Assembly: GCA_016342285.1 (NCBI GenBank)
Contig: JAEINQ010000020.1
Location: 1-64,000 of the forward strand
Direction of reading: 5' to 3'
Source of the DNA: Desulfobacterales bacterium
GTDB lineage: Bacteria > Desulfobacterota > Desulfobacteria > Desulfobacterales > JAEINQ01
Length of the DNA: 64,000 bases
The notes under the pieces were generated by a model, which had not been told where the DNA came from, ran no database searches, and worked only from the letters and a program-made list of their open reading frames with translations. Positions within the stretch are counted from its first letter, which is position 1, and every line of letters starts with the position of its first letter. The position numbers and the translations under genes were made by a program. This document shows, one piece after another, positions 53,339 to 62,602 of the stretch.

Positions 53339-55215
53339 GACTTACCTCCGGATTCCTTGAGGTAGGCAAGAACGGATGATAACCTACGGACACCTTCCGG
53401 ATCAGACTCATCGGATATGTCTTTGAGAAAATCAATATCCGCCTGAATCTCCTCCATTGTGATGCCGCGCCACAGTTCATCTTCGAGGCTATAAATGCGA
53501 AAGAACTGGCGTAACTGCGGCCAGAACCGAAGACTTCGTTTCAGGTCGTCCTGTTGTATCCACCATAGCATTTGCAGATTGTCGAAAATGTCTCGCCGGT
53601 GGTCAAGGTCGCGAAGCTGGGCGTCGGTCCATTTCCCGTAGAGTTCCACGGAATAAATACGATTGGGGTCTCGGTCAGCAAGCCGCGTCAGCAATTCTAC
53701 GACCGGCTCCCGGTCCTTACCGCCTTCTATGGTAATTTCCTCGCAAGGAAAATAAGCGTAGGTATTCGCTTCACCTACAAGAAAATCCCTGACAGCTTCA
53801 AGATTTTTACGATCCTGATAGATTATGATAATGCGGTCTTGGCGTTCAACACCGAAGAGCCCTGCTCCGATTGCCTCAATCAGCCCGAGAATGTTCAAGG
53901 CGTCTCTGCCTGAGAAAGAAGACGATTCAATTTCCTCCCAGAATTTGTCCCAGGCAGGCTCTCCATTGTTATCAACGGGAAGATTCAGGTCAAGTGGGCT
54001 AATCTCTTGATCTTGCGCCCATTTTAGGGCGGCTTCTTCCTCCGGTGTCCGAGGCGTGTCCGCCTTCAACTTGATCGCCTCATCAATCAAAGGATTGATA
54101 ATGGACGGCCACTGAGTTGGCGTGGCAGGCTTTGGCTCGTCTTGCATGAACAGCCAATTATAATAAACTGCGTCATTGGCTCCCGTCATGGTTTGTGGAT
54201 CAGTAAGCAGGCTGCCTTCAATATATCCGTCGCGCTTAACAACAGTAAACACATCCGCGGGAAAACGGCCGTAAGGTAAAATATCCTTGCTAACTTGGTG
54301 GCGTGCCAGGTCAATTGCCGCTGTGTGGTCATTCTTGCCTTGGGTGCGTCTAAAATAGTAGGCATTGAGAAGCCTCAGGGCCTGACGGGCATTTCCGCCG
54401 GAATAATCGATGATCGAAGAAAATGCATTTTGGTAGACCGGAGCATAAGAACCAAGTCTTTTTTTTAACATCTCGACGAGCATTTCCTTGCCAATGCCAC
54501 CGATGAAGAATTTTTGTATTCCCAGTCGAAAATCCTGCTCTTGAAAGAAATGAATCGCGTTGATTTCGAAAAGCGTTTTTCTTTTCCCAAGAAAAGTCAG
54601 GGTGTCCTTGAGCGAAAAGTATTCAGATGAGCCGGGATTAAATTTATCGATACCTTCGGCAATGATAATGGGTTCTCGTGATGTAATTTCCTTTAATCGA
54701 TCAAGCAGCCATCCGCATGCCTTGTGCACGATCCCAACGTTTTCACCCATAACCGAACAGACATTTCGCAATCGTCCGGCCTCCTGCAAGTTTGAAGGCC
54801 AGGATGTTGTTTTGTCTGCAAAAGAATGCCATGAGTCTGCATTAATGGACGGGAAATCGGACAGAATTATTCCACAGCCATCTGCTTGTACCCCGACGTT
54901 CAAACATGCCTGAAGGATTCGGCCAAAAAGGATCATGCAAAAGCCGCCCTCCAACGCTTCAATGGGATCGGTATCGAACGAAACGGTTATGACGTGAGTA
55001 TCAATAAGGGAACGAGAGACCTCTTTGAGAAGGGTAGTCTTCCCGGATCCAATCTGCCCCCCAAGCATAAGAGATTCCTGCGCATCATCAGCAAACCACC
55101 CCTGTAAATGAGCTGTTGTTTCAGGGTTACAGGGTACATAGAGCAGACGAAACTCCTCATCCGTTGAAAGCGCCACTCCATCATCAAGATTTATGCCGTA
55201 TTCGCGTCGTTTCAC
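53335..55215 (-). CDS. P-loop NTPase, third gene of the SIR2-HerA operon
   Basis: 626 residues from a GTG at 55215 that overlaps the HerA stop. Walker A is GGQIGSGKTTLL near residue 52. A Walker B-like IIIAEGIDKF lies near 185, with Glu where Asp is usual. GGNARQALRLLNAY near 290 resembles sensor-2/lid helices of AAA+ or STAND ATPases. The C-terminal half (about 400-626) has no familiar domain. In this position it may act as a sensor or loader for the HerA-SIR2 complex. AT content is higher than in the core genes. Confidence 0.78.
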   Translation of the reverse strand: MKRREYGINLDDGVALSTDEEFRLLYVPCNPETTAHLQGWFADDAQESLMLGGQIGSGKTTLLKEVSRSLIDTHVITVSFDTDPIEALEGGFCMILFGRILQACLNVGVQADGCGIILSDFPSINADSWHSFADKTTSWPSNLQEAGRLRNVCSVMGENVGIVHKACGWLLDRLKEITSREPIIIAEGIDKFNPGSSEYFSLKDTLTFLGKRKTLFEINAIHFFQEQDFRLGIQKFFIGGIGKEMLVEMLKKRLGSYAPVYQNAFSSIIDYSGGNARQALRLLNAYYFRRTQGKNDHTAAIDLARHQVSKDILPYGRFPADVFTVVKRDGYIEGSLLTDPQTMTGANDAVYYNWLFMQDEPKPATPTQWPSIINPLIDEAIKLKADTPRTPEEEAALKWAQDQEISPLDLNLPVDNNGEPAWDKFWEEIESSSFSGRDALNILGLIEAIGAGLFGVERQDRIIIIYQDRKNLEAVRDFLVGEANTYAYFPCEEITIEGGKDREPVVELLTRLADRDPNRIYSVELYGKWTDAQLRDLDHRRDIFDNLQMLWWIQQDDLKRSLRFWPQLRQFFRIYSLEDELWRGITMEEIQADIDFLKDISDESDPEGVRRLSSVLAYLKESGGKS

Positions 55216-56963
55216 GAAGTTTTTCTCCTCTGGCGACGCATATTTTCAGCAGCCAAGACCCAATCCGGCGAAACATCCTTGCGACTCCACTCTGTCCAGA
55301 AATCGATAGTTTCGCTTAGGGGCTCTTCATCCGGCTTGTTGATAAGGATCCTGCTGGGCAGCAGAACGGCATCGCCCACCACCAGAGCCTCCCCGATATC
55401 CAAAACGGGTAGCATTTCCATAAAACTCGCCATGCTTTCCGGCATCATGTTCTTCACAGCAGAAATATCGTTGCTGTTAGTCAGTCGCAATGCCATGACA
55501 TTGTTGCACTGGCTTAAAATCGTGTCGCTTACATCGGATGGCCGTTGGCTGACAATCATCAGCGATACGCCATACTTCCGCCCTTCCTTGGCAATTTTTT
55601 CAAAGCTGTCGACTGCCCGCTCCTGATTTGGGTTGCCCTTGTCTCTGGGCAGGTAGATATGTGCCTCATCGCACACGAGTGCGACGGGATGGCGTTTTTC
55701 ATCTGGCATCCAGAACTGGAGGTAATAGATAAGACGGCCAACAATACCCAGCATTACAGGGAGGACATCGGAAGGCACTTCGGAGAAATCAATAATTTTA
55801 ATCCCCTTGTGTTTACCGGAAAAAGCAAGGAGCTGTTCAGCAAGTGAATGGAACGATTCATAGGTATGTAAAGCATTCGGTGCCTGGAAAAGAAATCCAT
55901 ACCGTCGATCATTGAGTTTGGTCGCGATTCTCGCCAGCAGCCGGCTGAACTGCCCGTTGAAATCGCCCTTTTTTAATCCCCTGGCGCCTTGAACCATCTC
56001 TTCGTTCTTGTATTTGATATGATCAATCGCATCGGTGAGATTAAAGGGGACCGGACTGTCTACGGTAAAAGATTCGAGGATTTCTGTCTTGTTTTCCGCT
56101 TTGAGGCCTTTCTTCTTTTCGCTAACAACCGTATCTTGAAATACAAGCGTTTGATTATGAGCCGTAAACTCGCTGTGAACAATAAACATCGAGATCAGTT
56201 CTTCCGCGTTCATAAGCCAATACGGCAAGTAAAGCAGTCCAGAATCGTCAGCGCCAAGATCATCCGGACCGGGAATTCGGAGATGGTGGGCGTAGCTCAA
56301 CTCGCGATACTCGCCATGCAGATCAAGCACGATTAAATTAGCGGATGGCAAGCGTGCGGCACGCTCCAGAATCGTTGCCACGGTCCATGATTTTCCAGAT
56401 CCCGTGCTGCCCAGGAGGGCGGCATGCCGCTGAAAGAATTTGTCACCATCCAGGTAGGCAGTCGCATCCAAATCCAGGGTGTATTTCCCGATTTCAAGGG
56501 CCTGCTCCCTATCGCCCTTCTTAACGAGAAGTCCCATAAAAGCCTTCAGGGCGTCGCCCTTCAGGGCAAAGCAATCCTGGCCGATGTCCGGCATATCCAA
56601 CAATGAGCGTGTGAATTCATGTTTGGTCTCGCGGGAATTCCAGCGCACCATTCCAACAAGCGTAACGGTTACAGCGTTTCCCGAGGGCGGGGTGAGATCA
56701 TTGTCGCCGGGTTTCTCTTTCTCATCTTCGGTGTTTGTTGTGTCTGCTGTAACGATTTGGCGCACGATTCTGTCCACCATGCCAATCAGCCAGTCGTCGG
56801 CAGTCCCCTTTTTCAGCGTAACCAGTTTCCCGATACTTGCACGCTGCAGGTGTTCGTCTTCAGCGTTAACCATCACGCGCCGTGTATCCACCTGCAATAC
56901 AGATCCAAGGTAAGCTGGATCGTTCTTAACATCATCACCATATTTGAATTCAAAGATGGGCAT
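55212..56963 (-). CDS. herA: HerA-like hexameric ATPase
   Basis: 583 residues of the HerA/FtsK-like translocase family. An N-terminal HAS-barrel-like region precedes Walker A LLGSTGSGKSWTV (near residue 195), IVLDLHGEY, Walker B VALVCDEAHIYLP and the sensor MIVSQRPSDVSDTIL. The arginine region and a C-terminal DVLPVLDIGEALVVGD-like segment follow. It starts two bases after the SIR2-like gene, whose end carries its ribosome site GGGAGG. SIR2 with HerA is a known anti-phage pairing in which the two form one large complex. Confidence 0.9.
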   Translation of the reverse strand: MPIFEFKYGDDVKNDPAYLGSVLQVDTRRVMVNAEDEHLQRASIGKLVTLKKGTADDWLIGMVDRIVRQIVTADTTNTEDEKEKPGDNDLTPPSGNAVTVTLVGMVRWNSRETKHEFTRSLLDMPDIGQDCFALKGDALKAFMGLLVKKGDREQALEIGKYTLDLDATAYLDGDKFFQRHAALLGSTGSGKSWTVATILERAARLPSANLIVLDLHGEYRELSYAHHLRIPGPDDLGADDSGLLYLPYWLMNAEELISMFIVHSEFTAHNQTLVFQDTVVSEKKKGLKAENKTEILESFTVDSPVPFNLTDAIDHIKYKNEEMVQGARGLKKGDFNGQFSRLLARIATKLNDRRYGFLFQAPNALHTYESFHSLAEQLLAFSGKHKGIKIIDFSEVPSDVLPVMLGIVGRLIYYLQFWMPDEKRHPVALVCDEAHIYLPRDKGNPNQERAVDSFEKIAKEGRKYGVSLMIVSQRPSDVSDTILSQCNNVMALRLTNSNDISAVKNMMPESMASFMEMLPVLDIGEALVVGDAVLLPSRILINKPDEEPLSETIDFWTEWSRKDVSPDWVLAAENMRRQRRKTS

Positions 56964-56965
56964 AT

Positions 56966-58075
56966 TCAGCCTCCCAGTATCTGTTTTGCAAACACATCAC
57001 TCTGCCAAAGGGCAACCTCGCCAAACTCCCCGCTTAGTCCTTTATTGCCGTTGGCAAAATGTGTTCCTGATGGATTTGTCCTGTCGTTAGTCTGATTTTG
57101 TACCCCTGTTATAACCCACACGTCTTTTCCTCTGGACACCAATTTGTTCAACTCCTCTGAGGGGTCCAGAGTCAACACAATAAGAGGGCACTTGTGGGTA
57201 CGAACGCGTTCCAGTATTTTCTGATGGATGTGTTTATCCCTGAACCCATAGCCAATCACAAAAAAGGCAGAGGCCTTGCCTATAGCTTGCTCGGCCTCGC
57301 CAAACAGACGACTATGAAAATTGAGCACTTCCTGAGTTTTTGTATCTCCGGGAGGCGCTATTACCGGAGTGTAATCTGACGGGCAGCCCGCTGTCCAGAT
57401 ATCGTTCTCGACAAAATCTCCGTCGGAATTGCAGCGAAAGAGGTTTATCGACCCGTGTACCTTCATAAGCTCAACGCATGGTATATGATTGATTGTATCT
57501 CTTCGTTTTCCCCCCATAGTAACCGTGTTTAATCGACAGAGCCGTTGCCTGGTCTTTGACCAATTCTGGCGCCTGATGATGCCGCCGTGATACCCCGTGA
57601 TGTATGGGATATTTGCCTTTGAACAGGCATATTCAATGAGCATGTCGTAATTCGGCGTTACGACGGGCAAACGAGGCCAGGTTGGGGAAAGGCCCCGGAC
57701 TAAATGTTGCAGCAATAACTCCCCAACCCATGACTTATTACCGGTCAGAACATCGTCTCTCGATGCTGCATCTTTTTGAGCAACAAAAGCCGCAGTGTGC
57801 CTGGAAATCTCATTTTGGAGAGATTCTGTCGGATTTATTTCCGTGAGAGCTGTCTCAAGGTCAACATCCCTTCTCAATTTTTCGGCAATGGGTTCCCAGC
57901 CATCAGTATCTTGGGGAATAGACGCCAAAAGATGGTCCTTTAATGCCCCCATTCCCAATTCAGTATCCATTGCAACCGATGCGCCAGTGCCGACAAGCAG
58001 GAGCCAACGGCGCTGCTCACGCATGACCGCAAGCAACGATTCTTTAATGTTTTTTAGCTTGTCAACGTTTTTCAT
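56966..58075 (-). CDS. SIR2-like NADase, first gene of the defence operon
   Basis: 369 residues from ATG 58075; a GTG at 58114 is an alternative. The SIR2_2-type Rossmann fold is seen in LLLVGTGASVAMDTELG, TPNYDMLIEYAC with the catalytic Asn, KVHGSINLF with the catalytic His, and FFVIGYGFRDKHIHQKIL. Defence SIR2 proteins degrade NAD to stop phage growth. It is followed directly by HerA, a P-loop ATPase and an unknown protein, all with overlapping or near-touching ends. The roughly 500-bp gap upstream should hold the promoter. Confidence 0.88.
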   Translation of the reverse strand: MKNVDKLKNIKESLLAVMREQRRWLLLVGTGASVAMDTELGMGALKDHLLASIPQDTDGWEPIAEKLRRDVDLETALTEINPTESLQNEISRHTAAFVAQKDAASRDDVLTGNKSWVGELLLQHLVRGLSPTWPRLPVVTPNYDMLIEYACSKANIPYITGYHGGIIRRQNWSKTRQRLCRLNTVTMGGKRRDTINHIPCVELMKVHGSINLFRCNSDGDFVENDIWTAGCPSDYTPVIAPPGDTKTQEVLNFHSRLFGEAEQAIGKASAFFVIGYGFRDKHIHQKILERVRTHKCPLIVLTLDPSEELNKLVSRGKDVWVITGVQNQTNDRTNPSGTHFANGNKGLSGEFGEVALWQSDVFAKQILGG

Positions 58076-58580
58076 ATGATATCTCGATAAATGGAAAAAA
58101 GAACCAAGGCTCACCAGTTAACAAAATAGCTGGGATGTTGACTCTCGCCCCCTAAGCTCCTACCCAAATTTAAATATGGTCTGCACTCTCATTCCAGTTG
58201 GTTACGTATAGATTGCAAATATCATAAATCAAGTGACTTTTCAAATTGTTACAGATTATTGGATCTATCTTGCCCGCTTCAATAAGCAGAGCGTGGATCA
58301 AATAAGGCCGACATCCGACTCAATTGAGCATATCGTCATCATTTCCGACATGATGTAATTAGCAACGCCTTTTGTTTTACTTTCGCAACCAATCAGTCAG
58401 TACAACCGGTCTGACATTGAAGGTTTGTGGGTGTCGGGGGAATCGTTGAAGCGGAGGATGAAGTTTGATTCCAGAAAGTTTCAGGCTCTAATTTGCCGAT
58501 TACCGCAGCCTCAAGGACCGCGGGTGCATGCAGCACCGATGCCTCATCTCTGCCCGAAAGTCCTGACCGGGCCGACGAGA
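58076..58580. other. Intergenic region upstream of the defence operon
   Basis: About 500 AT-rich bases between the nuclease-like gene and the SIR2-like gene, both on the minus strand. It is the likely promoter region of the four-gene operon. No palindrome, ORF or RNA structure stood out. Confidence 0.4.
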
Positions 58581-59852
58581 TTAACGTAACATGCTCCCGT
58601 TCTCGGTCTTGCCTGCTACGAGGATCTGATCCAGGTCCTTAGGCCAGAGCATCTCGCGCCTTCCCTTTTTGTTCTTAAAGTTCATACCCAGTGCATAGCC
58701 ATATCCGTAGCTGTTGTAGAGAGCAATGGCCCGTTGCTCCTCCCGGATGGTACGACAACGCCGAATGGCATAGTAAAGCATCATTTTGGCCGCGTTTCGT
58801 CCGGCTTCGGCCGGTGTCATCTCCTCCCAACCACTCGGCACGGATTCTGCGTAAATGACCTCACCGATCTTCTTCATGTACCAGAAGGTCATTTCGTAGC
58901 TAGCCTCGGCGATCGCCTCTTTGGACCATTTCAAGGTAATGCGCCACTCATTATCCGTGATTTGGACGATCTCGTCGTTCATTCGCAGAGGCTCACGCCG
59001 GTCCACATGAAGGCAATTGCCACCTTCGGTTTCCTCGTACCGGAACGAGCGCCGCAACTTCCAGTCACTTGGTAAAACCGAAACGCGTACGACCCGCCGG
59101 CCCTTCCCGCAGCCCACGGTGACCTTCTCTGCGGGATAATCAAAACCGTTTACCCGCAGCCCACGCTTTGCTCGCTGAACATGCTGGTCGAGTTGCTTGC
59201 GTAGACGGCTTTTTGATTGGATATATGACTTAACCTCCGTCACGCCTGCCACGACAATATTTGAAGCAGCCTCCGGGCTGTGTTCTTCGATCAGGACATA
59301 CATATCGGCGCCCTTGAGAATGCCTTTTCCCTTTGCCCGCTGGACGCCCACGATATCACCCATGTGTAGTCGTGCGTTTGCGGGTAGTTCTCGTTTTTGT
59401 TGTAACAGCTTCAGCAACTGCAAGCAGGCTTTTGACGCAAGCAATTCCGTGACTGCACCTTTGAAACAGTTGACCATGTGCGAGTAGATGAATGTAATGG
59501 CAGAGGCGCACTCAGCGTCAGAGAGACGCTGGCCGACCAACTCCTTCGGGATTTCCCCAACATCCTCGTACGGGCCTTTCAACAAGAATTCCTGGAACAG
59601 CCGGCCCCGAGGGTGTGACTCAATGTCTCGAATGGAAGCAGAGAGCGCTTGTCGAAAAATAGAAAGCGGTGTTGTTCCGTTTGAAAATACCGCCCCGCCT
59701 GTCAATGTAAACTGCAACGAAGATTCAATGTCTGTGCCAAGATCGGAGTCTACTAAATCAAAACCGGCAGAGTCGACAAGCGATCCTGAAGCAGCCGTTG
59801 GCGTTGTTTGAGAAGCAAGGATCCGGCATTTGCGACTTGATTTATAGTGCAT
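58581..59852 (-). CDS. Hypothetical protein with possible PD-(D/E)XK nuclease core
   Basis: 423 residues, no signal or membrane segment. A possible restriction-endonuclease core is Glu136 in VTELLAS, Asp183 in KGADMYVL, and Glu206-Val-Lys208 in VAGVTEVKSYIQ, followed by a basic helix (LRKQLDQHVQRAKRG). The order E-D-ExK and the strand between fit the fold, but it is a by-eye match only. The rest has no family I know. Upstream of the SIR2-HerA operon on the same strand, it is probably part of the same defence-like island. Confidence 0.5.
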   Translation of the reverse strand: MHYKSSRKCRILASQTTPTAASGSLVDSAGFDLVDSDLGTDIESSLQFTLTGGAVFSNGTTPLSIFRQALSASIRDIESHPRGRLFQEFLLKGPYEDVGEIPKELVGQRLSDAECASAITFIYSHMVNCFKGAVTELLASKACLQLLKLLQQKRELPANARLHMGDIVGVQRAKGKGILKGADMYVLIEEHSPEAASNIVVAGVTEVKSYIQSKSRLRKQLDQHVQRAKRGLRVNGFDYPAEKVTVGCGKGRRVVRVSVLPSDWKLRRSFRYEETEGGNCLHVDRREPLRMNDEIVQITDNEWRITLKWSKEAIAEASYEMTFWYMKKIGEVIYAESVPSGWEEMTPAEAGRNAAKMMLYYAIRRCRTIREEQRAIALYNSYGYGYALGMNFKNKKGRREMLWPKDLDQILVAGKTENGSMLR

Positions 59853-59975
59853 TATTGATCGCCTTGGCGCCTAAAGAAAAGCTGACTTTCAAGAGACAAT
59901 AAGGGCCTCGAACAACAGACTGCGAACTGTGGCGCCCTGCCCCCCTTTTTTTGGTTTTCCCGCACACTTGATCGT

Positions 59976-60851
59976 TTAACGACGGCTGTCACACCGCTTC
60001 ATCCATGCCCGCCCTGCCATCTTGTAGGCTTCCACAGTCGACGGCACCTCTACGGTAAAGTCATCGTAAAGTGAGCGACCATGCTCGTCAACGCACTGTC
60101 TCGCAAAAGTTGGCAGGTCGGTGACGATACCGTCCGTCCCGTGGGTTGCTGCGTATGGATTCGGATCGAGCACGACCTTCGAACCGTTGCTGACAACATA
60201 GCCGATATTTGTTCCGGCCATGATCGACTTCATGTCTTCAGCCAACAGCCACACCTGTCCGTTCAGCTTGACCTCAAGCTTTAAACGTTTGTCGGGGTTG
60301 ACATATAACCGGTGCAAGCCGGTGATGTCGATATAGCGGATTGAACTTATCCGTGGCTTGCGGTTCGCGTAGAATCGTTTGGTTGGTTGGCCACGCTGGC
60401 CAACGGCAGCATCAATTTCATCAATGTTCTTCGACAGGGTCCGAGATATCTGGCCATATTCCGCTGGGGTGAAGACCTTGGGATTCACAAATACCGGCCA
60501 CGGATCACTCTGAACGCCGCCGCGAAAGTGCTGGTAGTGTTCCTCGGGTGTGGGGTCGCGGTAGAGGATGAAATTTTTCTTCAGCACGCATACCAACCGA
60601 TCTCTCCGGTCTGTTCGGTAACGCAGTTCCAGGGTAACCGTATCGATGCTGAATCCTGGAACGAAAATCTCGTGCAGCACAAGATGGCCCCTGCCGCACG
60701 GCAGATCAAACACATCCTGCTTTGTGCTTGACGGGCAACCGATCGTTGCCATGGTCAGTAACAACAAACAAATCAATCTGAAAAACCCGTTTTGGGTGCG
60801 TTTGCACCTCTTTTTTACGGCATCCCATGCGTTCAATCGGCATATGGGCAT
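59976..60851 (-). CDS. Putative lipoprotein of unknown function
   Basis: 291 residues with an N-terminal LICLLLLTMATIGC lipobox (Cys39) preceded by a basic stretch, so probably exported and lipidated. A ribosome site AAGGGAAG lies before the ATG. The body is charged and soluble, with a C-terminal PSTVEAYKMAGRAWMKRC. I do not recognise the family. It is the last gene on the minus strand before a coupled ABC operon and might belong to it, with a 48-base gap. Confidence 0.6.
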   Translation of the reverse strand: MPICRLNAWDAVKKRCKRTQNGFFRLICLLLLTMATIGCPSSTKQDVFDLPCGRGHLVLHEIFVPGFSIDTVTLELRYRTDRRDRLVCVLKKNFILYRDPTPEEHYQHFRGGVQSDPWPVFVNPKVFTPAEYGQISRTLSKNIDEIDAAVGQRGQPTKRFYANRKPRISSIRYIDITGLHRLYVNPDKRLKLEVKLNGQVWLLAEDMKSIMAGTNIGYVVSNGSKVVLDPNPYAATHGTDGIVTDLPTFARQCVDEHGRSLYDDFTVEVPSTVEAYKMAGRAWMKRCDSRR

Positions 60852-60899
60852 AGCTCTTCCCTTGTCGGTTCCTTAGTGTAAATCGGTCTCATCCCTTTT

Positions 60900-61934
60900 T
60901 CATCCCGACATCCACATGCCGAAACGGAACCGCCATACCAGGGCGGGCAACCCTGTTGTTGCGGAAAAAACGATAACGGCGGCGGCGATGCCGATCATGG
61001 CCCGGCGCTGGCGTTTTGCCGCCCAGGGGGCGACCTCTGGAAATTTTTGACCCGCCGATGCCGCGACCCATGCCGCGGTTCCCTCCATCAACACGACTCC
61101 CCAGGCGCCAAAGACCAGCCACCCAACCCGTTGATGTTCGGGCAGAAACAGGCACCAGAGGCAATGGTGGTAAAGCACCTCGTAATAATAGGCCGCCAGG
61201 ATTCGACTGGTGACGGTCAGGGCCGCCACCGACCAGATCGGAACCATCACCACCAGTGCCATATTACGCCAGGGCCGGATACCATCAGGTCGAACCCCTG
61301 CGTGTAAGCCGATCGCTACCAGGACGAGGCTGGCCGCAGCCCATGCCCCGATCAACACGGTGTCTGGAATGAGCGGTTCGTGAGCGCCCGGGGCAGCCAG
61401 TGCGGCATCGTAGACCGCCGTACAGCAGGAGACCGGGGTGTGGGGATCGAGATGCCAGATCGCGCTGGCGGTGACCCAAAAGGCCACGGCCGCCAGGGGC
61501 GTCAACACCAGCCACCAGCGAAATAGGAGATCGGTCATGGGTCCCAGGGGATGGCGGCTGTTGATCCGGTCAAGCACCAGCCAGCCGCCCATGCCTAGGA
61601 GCAGCAGCAGGCGGAGGATCAGGGTCTGGGTGCCGGAACGGCCCATGGCCTGAAGCACCCCGGTGCCGCACATGGCGCCGGGGACCAGGCTGGGCATCAC
61701 TTCGGCGGTGGCAGCCACCAGCACAATGGTGGCGAGCATCCATATTGCCAGTGCCATGCGGCAGCATACCCCTGCCGATTCTGTTTGTCCCTCCAGGGTG
61801 AGTTGGGCAGCGGTGCCGGTTTCCGGTGACCATCGCAAGGCCACGGCCACGGCCGTGCGGGCGGCTCCCAAAACCAGAAGCAGGCCCAGGGCGTCCATGA
61901 CCAGGGCCCCGAATAGGAGCGGATGAAGGATCAC
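60900..61934 (-). CDS. Polytopic membrane protein of the ABC operon
   Basis: 344 residues with about eight hydrophobic segments (LFGALVMDALGLLLVLGAA, MALAIWMLATIVLVAATAEV, LRLLLLLGMGGWLVLD, and others). A conspicuous YEVLYHHCLWCLFLPEH holds HH next to CxxC near residue 262, which could bind metal or haem or take part in thiol redox. The gene overlaps the ATPase gene by four bases and is last in the coupled set. Family unknown. Confidence 0.65.
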   Translation of the reverse strand: MILHPLLFGALVMDALGLLLVLGAARTAVAVALRWSPETGTAAQLTLEGQTESAGVCCRMALAIWMLATIVLVAATAEVMPSLVPGAMCGTGVLQAMGRSGTQTLILRLLLLLGMGGWLVLDRINSRHPLGPMTDLLFRWWLVLTPLAAVAFWVTASAIWHLDPHTPVSCCTAVYDAALAAPGAHEPLIPDTVLIGAWAAASLVLVAIGLHAGVRPDGIRPWRNMALVVMVPIWSVAALTVTSRILAAYYYEVLYHHCLWCLFLPEHQRVGWLVFGAWGVVLMEGTAAWVAASAGQKFPEVAPWAAKRQRRAMIGIAAAVIVFSATTGLPALVWRFRFGMWMSG

Positions 61935-62602
61935 GTGGCCATCTCCAAATGCCCATTGCAGAGGCGATACCGGTCGGCGGCAAACCCGGGACCGCGCAGC
62001 CTCGGATCATGGGCGGCAACAATGACCGTGGCCCCGGCCGAAGCGGCCGACGCCAGGGCCGCTGTCACCGTTACGACTCCCTGGTCATCCTGGTGGGCCG
62101 TGGGTTCGTCGGCGATGACCACCGACGGGTCGGCCGCCAATGCCCTTGCCAGAGCCACCCTCTGCCGCTGTCCGCCGGATAGGGCATCAACGGATTCGCC
62201 GGCCAGGGCCGTTATGCCGAGTCGCTCCAGAGCCAAAAGGCTTTGCTTTCGAAGGGCCGACACCCCCATTGCCCGGGGGATCAGGGGGAGCATGACATTT
62301 TCCAGAACGCTCAGCCCGGAGAGCAGGGCCGGATGCTGAAAGGCGATGCCGACCCGGCGACGCCACCGGTCCAGGTGAGGGGTCCGCCATCGGGATATGT
62401 TTTTTTCCCCTGCTGCGATTTCTCCGGTGCTGGGGCGGTGAATACCTGCCAACAAAAGGAGCAGAGAGGTTTTGCCTGCGCCGGTGGGCCCCATGATCAG
62501 GGCGATGCGGCCCGGGTGGAACGTGACCGTGATGTCGGTCAGCACGGCAGGGCTTTGGGGGCGGGCAAAGGTCAGATTGCGACATTGAATCGGTTCAGGC
62601 AT
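61931..62602 (-). CDS. ABC transporter ATP-binding protein (LolD/MacB-like)
   Basis: 223 residues with Walker A GPTGAGKTSLL, Q-loop GIAFQHPALL, signature LSGGQRQRVA, Walker B VVIADEPTAH and switch AAHDPR. Short ATPases of this kind pair with FtsX-fold permeases (LolCE, MacB), and the next gene upstream encodes one. It overlaps the permease gene by eight bases and the membrane protein gene by four. The D-loop sequence after Walker B (AHQDDQG) departs from the usual GNLD. Confidence 0.92.
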   Translation of the reverse strand: MPEPIQCRNLTFARPQSPAVLTDITVTFHPGRIALIMGPTGAGKTSLLLLLAGIHRPSTGEIAAGEKNISRWRTPHLDRWRRRVGIAFQHPALLSGLSVLENVMLPLIPRAMGVSALRKQSLLALERLGITALAGESVDALSGGQRQRVALARALAADPSVVIADEPTAHQDDQGVVTVTAALASAASAGATVIVAAHDPRLRGPGFAADRYRLCNGHLEMAT

